Shown here piece by piece: positions 1-5,576 of a DNA stretch of 9,132 bases. The DNA lies in the NCBI GenBank assembly GCA_021731345.1, contig JAKFXO010000139.1:1-9132 (forward strand), read 5' to 3'. The notes beneath the pieces were generated by a model. That model was not told where the DNA came from and did no database searches. It worked only from the letters and a program-made list of their open reading frames with translations. The position numbers and the translations under genes were made by a program. The stretch comes from Candidatus Peribacterales bacterium. GTDB taxonomy: Bacteria; Patescibacteriota; Gracilibacteria; Peribacterales; Peribacteraceae. Position 1 is the first letter of the stretch. Every line of letters starts with the position of its first letter.

Positions 1-91
1 CCGCATGATCGATAAGGTCAAAGCACAGGTCGAAGAACTTGGCACCATTGGTGCCAAGTTCTTCGACCTGTGCTTTGACCTTATCGATCAT
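1..91 (-). CDS. Possible 5' fragment of a minus-strand gene, cut by the window edge
   Basis: An ATG at 91-89 on the minus strand opens a frame that starts MIDKVKAQVEELG and stays open to base 1. A TACAAT box lies at 103-98, placing a transcription start at or next to the ATG, so the gene could be leaderless. It follows the DUF5671 gene and its terminator in the same direction. Only about the first 14 codons lie before the centre of the palindrome. The codons after that are the mirror image of the first ones and may not be real. I do not recognise the protein. The plus-strand frame that starts at base 5 is the mirror copy, and I reject it. Confidence 0.25.
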   Translation of the reverse strand, partial: MIDKVKAQVEELGTNGAKFFDLCFDLIDHA

Positions 92-95
92 GCGG
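1..95. repeat. Perfect 95-nt palindrome with 47-nt arms at the window edge
   Basis: Bases 1-47 are the exact reverse complement of bases 49-95, and base 48 is the single unpaired centre. I paired the arms base by base and found no mismatch. The repeat begins at base 1, so it may continue to the left of the window. Each arm reads as the same beginning of an open reading frame (MIDKVKAQVEELG), which is not what a transcription terminator looks like. Such long, nearly loop-less palindromes are unstable in living cells and are a common product of inverted chimeric reads at contig ends. A real hairpin end is the alternative. Confidence 0.95.
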
Positions 96-97
96 GG

Positions 98-103
98 ATT
101 GTA
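98..103 (-). promoter_or_regulatory. Possible -10 box (TACAAT) of the edge gene
   Basis: On the minus strand the sequence CGCTACAAT lies 6 nt before the ATG at 91. It matches 8 of 9 bases of the TGCTACAAT box upstream of the sortase. No good -35 hexamer is seen. If real, the transcript would start at about base 91, which means leaderless translation. Confidence 0.3.
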
Positions 104-117
104 GCGGATGGAACGCG

Positions 118-148
118 AAAAACGGAGGCATGCACTGGCACGCCTCCG
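118..148 (-). terminator. Rho-independent terminator after the DUF5671 gene
   Basis: The arms at 123-129 (cggaggc) and 142-148 (gcctccg) pair perfectly. One A/C mismatch follows, then three inner pairs (131-133 with 138-140) and a 4-nt loop. Read on the minus strand, the hairpin is followed at once by five T (122-118). It begins 14 nt after the stop codon of the DUF5671 gene, which is the usual place for an intrinsic terminator. Confidence 0.8.
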
Positions 149-162
149 AAAGGCTTACGGTA

Positions 163-1245
163 CTACTTAGACCTCGTATCGAGCGCGTCGAATGTAAAAC
201 AATCATGCCCAGCGCTGTGGTTCCAGAAGACGTCGTAATCATAATTTCTCTCAAGATTGAATTCTGCACAGAGATCATACGACGTACCTTTCACGATGTA
301 CTCATACGCAACACCGGTCTCCGGATCATTCATGGAAATCTTTGTGTACTGCGCATTCGCTGAGATGGACTCGAGGTCCTTAGGCAGCGATTTTGGAAGC
401 ACCTGAGGCGTGACACTTGGCTCTGTGTATCGCTTATCACCGTAGACCTGATTCAGCACCTCTTCGTGAATAAGACGGAAGTCTGAGATGCGTTTTTCAT
501 CAAAGCGCTGCTCCCTACCATACGTCGGGCTGCCTACGATGAAGATACCCCATACGAAGATCAGTGGAACGATGACGCACATAGCGCCAAAGAACGTCTT
601 GTGAGCCTGACTTGCGGCGTACTTCTCGGGTTCCATACGAACAACCGAGAAGTAGTACCAAAATGGCAGTCCGCTCATGAGGAACACTGCAAGAACCTTC
701 AAGATGAAGCGTGTGGAAAGCTCACCATCAAGCAAGAAGAAGAACAGCGTAATGACATCACCAATGAGCGTACATGCAGTGACAAACAACGTGAGGTACG
801 TGAGCCACTTCCGGATGCCGGAAAACAGTTTCTCTGGATGCTTTTTGAACTCCGCGTGCAAAATCCTTGAGAGGAAAATGAAGAGAGGGAAAGAAACAAT
901 CAGGACTGCAAGTGACCATCGAATACCTGAAAAATCGGATGCGTACGTGTCATACGTTCCACTTGCAGCATCGGGGAGTAGTCGGTTCAGGTACTGAAAC
1001 ATGAGGACAATCGTCGCAATGACCGTGGAGTAGAGAGTCGTAAACGTCAGAAGATGGAAAAATGCATCACGAGCACCGCCACCATCTGCAGGAACTGGTA
1101 CAGGCATATCCAAGGTTTCCGAAGCGAGAGCCGTGGAAATGTCCTTTTCCTTCCATCCTGCGGAAAGCAAAAGTAGGCGAACAGTCTGAAGATCCATATT
1201 TTTGGATCTGGCATGGGCAATGAAAGTATGGAGAGAATTCGACAT
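163..1245 (-). CDS. DUF5671 multi-pass membrane protein
   Basis: This 360-aa protein contains a DUF5671 membrane domain, a family frequent in CPR bacteria whose function is unknown. Residues 1-45 are predicted helical and soluble, with a small UBA-like look (TVRLLLLSAGWKEKDISTAL). Hydrophobic segments lie at about 62-86, 110-128, 147-172, 181-201 and 218-238, beginning with the typical FFHLLTFTTLY. Residues 240-360 form a soluble C-terminal domain with a DPETGVAYEYIV motif. Two cysteines there, C326 and C349, could form a disulfide if the domain is outside the cell. The TAG stop is followed by a terminator. The ATG at 1245 has no Shine-Dalgarno sequence; the preceding bases are TCTCCTC. Possible -10 boxes on the minus strand are TATCCT (1271-1266) and TAAGAT (1305-1300). 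The family call is made from recall of its pattern, with no search. Confidence 0.8.
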   Translation of the reverse strand: MSNSLHTFIAHARSKNMDLQTVRLLLLSAGWKEKDISTALASETLDMPVPVPADGGGARDAFFHLLTFTTLYSTVIATIVLMFQYLNRLLPDAASGTYDTYASDFSGIRWSLAVLIVSFPLFIFLSRILHAEFKKHPEKLFSGIRKWLTYLTLFVTACTLIGDVITLFFFLLDGELSTRFILKVLAVFLMSGLPFWYYFSVVRMEPEKYAASQAHKTFFGAMCVIVPLIFVWGIFIVGSPTYGREQRFDEKRISDFRLIHEEVLNQVYGDKRYTEPSVTPQVLPKSLPKDLESISANAQYTKISMNDPETGVAYEYIVKGTSYDLCAEFNLERNYDYDVFWNHSAGHDCFTFDALDTRSK

Positions 1246-1295
1246 GAGGAGATGTGGGAACTGATAGGATACGGGTATACGACGTACAGACAGGT

Positions 1296-1304
1296 TGCTA
1301 TCTT
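1296..1304 (+). promoter_or_regulatory. Extended -10 promoter of mnmA
   Basis: TGC (1296-1298) directly precedes TATCTT (1299-1304), an extended -10 arrangement. No convincing -35 is seen 16-18 nt upstream. A start near 1311 would give a leader of about 25 nt to the TTG at 1336. The same TGC-TA pattern lies upstream of the sortase and the pilin. Confidence 0.45.
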
Positions 1305-1335
1305 ACATTCTTACTCGTCTCATTCTCCATCTTTT

Positions 1336-2436
1336 TTGCGCATTCTCCTTGCCATGTCCGGCGGTATCGACTCCTCTGTCGTTGCGCACCTGCTGCGTGA
1401 GCAGGGTCATGAGGTGCTGGGAGTCAGATTCAATCTCTGGACTGACCCTCTGGCACCGGCTTTAGCCCAAGTGCTACCGACGAAGTGCTGCACGACCCAA
1501 AATATTGCCAGAGCCTCAAACGTCGCAAAGAAGCTTGGCATTCCACTTCGCATTATTGACCTTGAGCAAGAATTCAAAGAAACGGTTGTCGATCCTTTCC
1601 TTGAGGGTCATCGCCGAGGAGTGACTCCGAATCCGTGCATCGGATGTAACCGCACAATCAAGTTTGGAAAACTGCTCGCACTTGCAAAGGAACTTGGTTG
1701 CGACAAATTGGCGACAGGTCACTACGCCAGAACCGCGAGTGAAAAAATGACCGACGGTTCCGAGCGCATGGTCCTTCTTGAATCCATCGATAAGAAAAAG
1801 GATCAGAGCTACTACTTGTACGGGCTGACCCAAGAACAACTGTCATCTGTGTATTTTCCGCTTGGTTCCATGCTAAAGACCGAAGTCTATGGACTTGCTG
1901 AACACTTCGGCATTCCGCTTCCGGACTCATACCGAGAAAGTCAGGACTTGTGTTTCTTCCCAGAGAAAACTCCAGAAGAATTTTTGAAGCGTCACCTGAA
2001 AAGTTCCATGTCTGCGGGAGAAATCACGAGACAAAACGGTGTTGTCGTCGGCGCACATGAAGGACTCCCCCTCTACACCGTTGGTCAACGGCGTGGGCTT
2101 GGTATCGGTGGACTAAAGGTTCCGCTGGAGGTTGTGGAAAAAGATACCGTCACAAACCGACTCATCGTCGCAGATAGAGGTAGTGTCAAAACTGATGCGG
2201 TGTCGCTCACGGATATTCGTTTTGTGGCATGGGCTCCAGAAAGCGGCACTCCCCTACCCTTCGACTGTCGTATCCGTTCACTCTCACCTAAAAAGCGTGG
2301 CGAACTGACTCTCTCGGGCTCGGGCGGCGTCTTCAGGTTCTCATCCCCCCAGAGCCCGCAGGCTCCAGGGCAATCTCTAGTTCTGTACCGCGGTGAAGAA
2401 GTCATCGGAGGAGGTGTCATGGGAAGAGCTGTTTAA
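1336..2436 (+). CDS. mnmA: tRNA-specific 2-thiouridylase MnmA
   Basis: MnmA thiolates C2 of the wobble uridine (s2U34) in tRNA-Lys, -Glu and -Gln in the cytoplasm, using ATP and relayed sulfur. With the TTG start the protein has 366 aa, close to the usual 360 or so. The PP-loop AMSGGIDSS (6-14) binds ATP. CC at 51-52, NPCIGCNR (99-106), the ATGHYAR region and KDQSYYLYG follow in the usual order. C104 and C206 (in ESQDLCFF) match the two catalytic cysteines. The motif around C104 is CxxC, where E. coli has DxxC. A beta-barrel C-terminal domain (about 245-366) contains YTVGQRRGLGIGG. I chose TTG 1336 because it keeps the strand before the PP-loop and fits the promoter. ATG 1354 would delete that strand, and ATG 1213 lies inside the divergent DUF5671 gene and adds a 41-aa tail unlike the family. 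Confidence 0.93.
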   Translation: MRILLAMSGGIDSSVVAHLLREQGHEVLGVRFNLWTDPLAPALAQVLPTKCCTTQNIARASNVAKKLGIPLRIIDLEQEFKETVVDPFLEGHRRGVTPNPCIGCNRTIKFGKLLALAKELGCDKLATGHYARTASEKMTDGSERMVLLESIDKKKDQSYYLYGLTQEQLSSVYFPLGSMLKTEVYGLAEHFGIPLPDSYRESQDLCFFPEKTPEEFLKRHLKSSMSAGEITRQNGVVVGAHEGLPLYTVGQRRGLGIGGLKVPLEVVEKDTVTNRLIVADRGSVKTDAVSLTDIRFVAWAPESGTPLPFDCRIRSLSPKKRGELTLSGSGGVFRFSSPQSPQAPGQSLVLYRGEEVIGGGVMGRAV

Positions 2437-2480
2437 CCATCTCTTTTTTCACCTGTCAAAGTGCAGAGAATCGGCTTCTG

Positions 2481-2489
2481 TGCTACAAT
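2481..2489 (+). promoter_or_regulatory. Extended -10 promoter of the sortase gene
   Basis: TGC (2481-2483) is followed by TACAAT (2484-2489), matching the extended -10 consensus well. No good -35 is present at the right distance. The predicted start near 2496 gives a leader of about 24 nt to the GTG at 2520, so the sortase need not depend on read-through from mnmA. Confidence 0.5.
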
Positions 2490-2519
2490 TATCGACTATC
2501 TCTTCAGCAAAAACTTTTC

Positions 2520-3743
2520 GTGCTTCGTGCCCGCTACGACATTCACGGCAATATCATTCTCGGAAGCATCGTCCATGATGCGCCCGTGATTGAACCTGTG
2601 GAGCAACCGACACCAGCGGTACGAGCGCAGACGTGGACAATGGTGGAAGAAACACACAGGGAAGTTCGTCTCATCAAAAATCCAGAGCCTTTAGCACCGA
2701 AACAAGAGAAGTCTTCGGTCTTTCACAGCGTCGGAACAAAGACAAAACAGATCATCCGCGAGTCGGTTGCTGAGGGTGCTAAACAAGTGAAGCACACAGC
2801 AAACGATGCAGGGGCACGTATTGATCTCGCTCAAAAATCACTTTCATCGGTGCCACAAAAAGCAGCAGCCGGTATGAAGTCTTTCTGGCGCATTGCAAAT
2901 AGCCCCGTATCACTACCAGGTCGTAAGCCGGGCTCACGCCAGCCTCGAAAAGTCACGCTTTTCGTCATCGACACGGTTCGCTTCGGCGGAACCTTCGGAG
3001 TGATCTTTGCGGTGTTATTCGTCGGCATCAACTACCAAAGCTTCTGGCAGATAGCTAGAGCCGAACTGGCACTTGGCGGGGATATTCAGGCGGAACAGGC
3101 TCTCTCGGATATTGCAGGCGGCTCTGCTGCTGTAAAGGCTTTCCGCGCTTCACAACCTGCAGGAGGCGAGAACATTCTGGCGTACCTTCCGTCCGTCGGT
3201 CCGTACGAAGACAGAATCATTATCCCAAAACTCAACGTCAACGTGCCGATCGTACGACCGAGTATGGGCGCTCTCATGAAAGAAGATTGGATCCAGTTTG
3301 AGAATGATATTCAGAGCGCTCTGCGTGATGGCGTCGTCCATTACCCAGGTTCTGCACGCCCTGGTCAGGCTGGTAATTTCTTCGTCACAGGCCACAGCTC
3401 GTACTACCCATGGGATGACGGACGATACAAAAATATCTTCGCACGTTTGCACGAGTTAGATCTCGGTGATACGTACTCCGTCTACTACGGTGGCGACCGT
3501 CACACGTACCGCATCACAAAGAAATACGAAGTGAAGCCAAATGACGTCTCCGTTCTTGATCAGCCGACAACGCAACGTCTAGCAACCCTGATGACCTGCA
3601 CACCTGTTGGCACAACGCTGAGGCGCTTAATCGTTCTTGCTGAAGAGATCGACCCTTCAACAGGTGACGTACTCGCTGTTGGAGAAAAAACCACAGAAGC
3701 TGAGGCGAATCCATTTATGAGGCTGGACGCACTGCCTATCTAA
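2520..3743 (+). CDS. Membrane-anchored sortase family transpeptidase with long cytoplasmic N-terminus
   Basis: Sortases cleave a sorting motif in secreted proteins and join the protein to a surface acceptor or to another pilin subunit. This 407-aa protein has a single membrane segment at about 153-174 and a C-terminal catalytic domain at about 228-380. The catalytic triad is visible: H292 in VTGHSS, C360 in TLMTCTP, and R369 (or R368) in LRRLIV. IIIPKLNVNVPIV at 233-245 is the usual first strand of the fold. The first 145 residues are charged and Ala/Lys-rich (about 70-125 probably helical), much longer than the short cytoplasmic tail of typical sortases. The start is GTG, preceded by ACTTTTC and no Shine-Dalgarno. 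The TAA stop overlaps the stop of the convergent transporter gene. The sortase class cannot be fixed by eye, and its substrate is not in view. Confidence 0.9.
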   Translation: MLRARYDIHGNIILGSIVHDAPVIEPVEQPTPAVRAQTWTMVEETHREVRLIKNPEPLAPKQEKSSVFHSVGTKTKQIIRESVAEGAKQVKHTANDAGARIDLAQKSLSSVPQKAAAGMKSFWRIANSPVSLPGRKPGSRQPRKVTLFVIDTVRFGGTFGVIFAVLFVGINYQSFWQIARAELALGGDIQAEQALSDIAGGSAAVKAFRASQPAGGENILAYLPSVGPYEDRIIIPKLNVNVPIVRPSMGALMKEDWIQFENDIQSALRDGVVHYPGSARPGQAGNFFVTGHSSYYPWDDGRYKNIFARLHELDLGDTYSVYYGGDRHTYRITKKYEVKPNDVSVLDQPTTQRLATLMTCTPVGTTLRRLIVLAEEIDPSTGDVLAVGEKTTEAEANPFMRLDALPI

Positions 3744-4753
3744 ACGTTCTTCGGAAGCATCTGAATTGTTGGTTGAGAGACGAGTGATTTTGCCCTGTGA
3801 AAAAACGGGAAGTGCAGAAACCTTCGAACGCCCATAGCCTGAATAGAGCGACCAGATGTCTGCTCGAGCATGAGCCCAAACACGATGAAGATGCCGCCGA
3901 GAATATGATACGAGTGAATATGTTCTCCAAGAATGAGGTAGGCGAAAAGAACGCCAGTCAGAGGGTTTGCGATCTGAATAAGTGAGAGCGTCGTTGCCGG
4001 CAAACGATCTAATGCTTCGTAGAAGAACACCAAGTTCAAGTAACGAGAGAAGAACGTGAAAGCGAGAAGAAGGAGAACCTTATGCATAGGGAATGCTGCC
4101 ACTTCCGCAGACACAGAGTGACTGACAACAAAGCTTAGGATGCCAACAGCCACAATGCCTGCGATATTGCGGATGACGATAGCAAGCTCAGGCATGACGT
4201 GAGACAGATACTTCTTAAAGAGCACGGCACCACTTCCTGATGCGACGCATCCGCCAAGAATCAGAAGATCTCCGAAGTGGACATCAAAGCTGACACTCGT
4301 ACCAGAAACATTGACGATCACGATACCGAGAATAACCGTCAGCATTCCTGTGAGCTGCATACGGCTCATGTGCTCAGAAAGCAGGAAGTGACTAAGTACT
4401 AAAACAGATACGACCTCAGCCGACGAAAGCATCGTCGCATTGACAGCTGTCGTGTACGAGAGACCGGTAAACCACAGCATCGGCGCTACTGCTGAGTTAA
4501 TGAGACCGACAATGATCGCCATGCGAATGGATTTCTTATCCATCTTTGTAAATTTCTTCAAAAGCGGCACTGCACCAAATGTCATAATGATAAATGCAGC
4601 AGTGAGCGTTTCACTCAACAGCAGTAGTGTCATCGGTGACAAAAATGGTGTCAGACCTTTTGCGAGCGAGTTATACGTTCCTGACCAAACAAGCGTTCCA
4701 AATGCGAGAACGAGCCCAAGCCGCTTCTGACTGTCGTAGTGAGAGAAGTCCAT
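3740..4753 (-). CDS. EamA/DMT superfamily transporter
   Basis: This 337-aa inner-membrane protein has two tandem EamA repeats, about residues 13-148 and 161-296, giving roughly ten membrane helices. Members of the drug/metabolite transporter superfamily usually export or import amino acids, nucleosides or other small metabolites; the substrate here cannot be read from sequence. Family features include the first-helix motif (GTLVWSGTYN), the end of repeat one (TGMLTVILGIVIVN), and in repeat two PLTGVLFAYLILGE followed by HILGGIFIVFGL. A basic, non-hydrophobic tail (about 300-337) follows the last helix. The ATG at 4753 has a strong promoter just upstream and a leader of only about 14 nt. The gene converges on the sortase gene with overlapping stop codons. 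Confidence 0.92.
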   Translation of the reverse strand: MDFSHYDSQKRLGLVLAFGTLVWSGTYNSLAKGLTPFLSPMTLLLLSETLTAAFIIMTFGAVPLLKKFTKMDKKSIRMAIIVGLINSAVAPMLWFTGLSYTTAVNATMLSSAEVVSVLVLSHFLLSEHMSRMQLTGMLTVILGIVIVNVSGTSVSFDVHFGDLLILGGCVASGSGAVLFKKYLSHVMPELAIVIRNIAGIVAVGILSFVVSHSVSAEVAAFPMHKVLLLLAFTFFSRYLNLVFFYEALDRLPATTLSLIQIANPLTGVLFAYLILGEHIHSYHILGGIFIVFGLMLEQTSGRSIQAMGVRRFLHFPFFHRAKSLVSQPTIQMLPKNV

Positions 4754-4773
4754 GGATGTGTGTATTCCTTATT

Positions 4774-4802
4774 ATTATAACACTTTTATTATATTTTGTA
4801 AA
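4774..4802 (-). promoter_or_regulatory. Sigma70-like promoter of the EamA transporter gene
   Basis: On the minus strand TTTACA (4802-4797, 5 of 6 to consensus) is followed after exactly 17 nt by a perfect TATAAT (4779-4774). TGT directly before the TATAAT adds an extended -10. The predicted start is near 4767, 14 nt before the first codon. This is the closest match to the consensus in the window. Confidence 0.75.
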
Positions 4803-4806
4803 ACCA

Positions 4807-4834
4807 TCAACAAACATACTGATAGAGCTATACT
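4807..4834 (+). promoter_or_regulatory. Promoter of tRNA-Leu
   Basis: TCAACA (4807-4812, 4 of 6) and TATACT (4829-4834, 5 of 6) are 16 nt apart. The predicted start near 4841 is about 3 nt before the mature tRNA 5' end, so 5' processing would remove very little. It is arranged back to back with the transporter promoter. Confidence 0.55.
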
Positions 4835-4843
4835 GCGGTTCAT

Positions 4844-4931
4844 GCCGGGGTGGCGGAATGGTAGACGCGAGGGACTTAAAATCCCTTATCCGTAACAGGA
4901 TGTGTGGGTTCAATTCCCACCTCCGGCACCA
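4844..4931 (+). tRNA. tRNA-Leu (anticodon UAA), CCA encoded
   Basis: The acceptor stem 4844-4850 pairs with 4921-4927 (one G-T wobble), then discriminator A 4928 and encoded CCA 4929-4931. The D stem is 4853-4855 with 4866-4868. The anticodon stem is 4870-4874 with 4882-4886, and its 7-nt loop cttaaaa places TAA at 4877-4879. A long variable arm (4887-4903) with a 4-bp stem (atcc/ggat) marks a class II tRNA. The T arm is 4904-4908 with 4916-4920 around ttcaatt. It decodes UUA (and UUG by wobble). Its last 22 nt overlap the end of the antisense 195-aa gene. Confidence 0.97.
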
Positions 4932-5497
4932 AAAATATCGGAGCCAACGATATCAGCAATTCTTGTCTTTGTATCTTTGCAGACTTCAGCAATGTACAAC
5001 TGCCTCTCTTCAGACCAACGCAAATGAAGTAGCGACCGAGCAAGACCGTAACCAGCAACAACGTTTTCATAGTTTGCTGCACTCGAAATATTTGTAACGT
5101 GATGATGATGCGGCATCGCAATCTCCCGAACATCGCTCTCAGGATGAGAAGCATATTTCTGAATTTGTGCTGCAAATGCTGCATGCCAATCCAAGCCTCC
5201 AGTGAGCCTAAAACTCTTACTCGTCTTTGCTCCTTGAATTTGGACGACGTTCCAGATTTCCCCTCTTTCCATTTCGGCAATACTGCTGATCGCTCCTTCG
5301 ACGCCTTTGTATGTAAGAACAAGCGTTCCATCACCCTCAAAAGTTGTAGAAAGTCCAAAGCGCTGTATTCCATACAGGGCACCCATTGAGATTTTTGATG
5401 ACTCAAGTGGAGGCATGCCTTGTGCCCTTTGGTGCTTTCGATACCCAGCCAGATCTTGGCTCGGTTTCACTGCCGCGAAAAGCTCCTTCATTTTCAT
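4910..5497 (-). CDS. Hypothetical protein, 195 aa, no family recognised
   Basis: I do not recognise this protein. It lacks a signal peptide and membrane segments and looks soluble and cytoplasmic. Residues 38-100 are rich in alternating hydrophobic residues (GTLVLTYKG, IWNVVQIQG), suggesting beta structure. A run of four histidines at 130-133 (AMPHHHHVT) could bind metal, and W104 with H105 sits in GLDWHAAFAA. The C-terminus GAGGGN and the TGA stop are encoded on the antisense strand of the tRNA-Leu 3' end. M1 and M3 are both possible starts. A candidate promoter on the minus strand is TTGACG (5534-5529), 17 nt, TACTCT (5511-5506), which would start transcription almost at the ATG. It is the last of three minus-strand genes, 71 nt after the asparaginase homologue. 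Confidence 0.7.
   Translation of the reverse strand: MKMKELFAAVKPSQDLAGYRKHQRAQGMPPLESSKISMGALYGIQRFGLSTTFEGDGTLVLTYKGVEGAISSIAEMERGEIWNVVQIQGAKTSKSFRLTGGLDWHAAFAAQIQKYASHPESDVREIAMPHHHHVTNISSAANYENVVAGYGLARSLLHLRWSEERQLYIAEVCKDTKTRIADIVGSDIFGAGGGN
4935..4953. repeat. Small inverted repeat just after tRNA-Leu
   Basis: ATATCG (4935-4940) and CGATAT (4948-4953) can form a 6-bp hairpin with a 7-nt loop, starting 3 nt after the CCA end. No T run follows, so it is not a standard terminator. It could help 3' processing or be chance. It lies inside the antisense 195-aa gene. Confidence 0.35.
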
Positions 5498-5505
5498 AGC
5501 GACGC

Positions 5506-5534
5506 AGAGTAAAGATCGCCGAAAAAGACGTCAA
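5506..5534 (-). promoter_or_regulatory. Possible promoter of the 195-aa gene
   Basis: On the minus strand TTGACG (5534-5529, 5 of 6) and TACTCT (5511-5506, 3 of 6) are exactly 17 nt apart. The predicted start near 5499 is 1-2 nt before the ATG at 5497, so the transcript would be nearly leaderless. The -10 is weak, and co-transcription with the asparaginase homologue remains possible. Confidence 0.35.
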
Positions 5535-5552
5535 ATATTCTGCGTACACTAT

Positions 5553-5576
5553 CGGCTTAAGGCCTCTTCTAAGCCG
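5553..5576 (-). terminator. Weak hairpin at the end of the asparaginase homologue
   Basis: cggctta (5553-5559) and taagccg (5570-5576) are 7-nt perfect arms with a 10-nt loop. The arm at 5570-5576 overlaps the TAG stop (5571-5569) of the asparaginase homologue. No T run follows on the minus strand, so it may attenuate or protect the 3' end more than terminate. Confidence 0.35.

Noticed and set aside
5..238. Plus-strand frame beginning MIDKVKAQVEELG at base 5
   Set aside because: It is the mirror image of the minus-strand start produced by the palindrome. It then runs through the DUF5671 terminator and antisense to that gene, so it has no sign of being coding.
1213..1335. N-terminal extension of MnmA from the ATG at 1213
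   Set aside because: It overlaps the first codons of the divergent DUF5671 gene, lies upstream of the likely promoter and adds 41 residues that the family does not have. The TTG at 1336 gives the usual length.
2425..2450. Hairpin with T run at the mnmA end as a terminator
   Set aside because: The possible stem (aagag with ctctt) has only 5 bp, a 12-nt loop and overlaps the stop region. It is too weak to call.
4844..4931. tRNA-Leu 3' end as an attachment site of an integrated element
   Set aside because: I found no second copy of the tRNA 3' end in the window and no integrase, transposase or phage gene. The genes to the right look like ordinary chromosomal genes.
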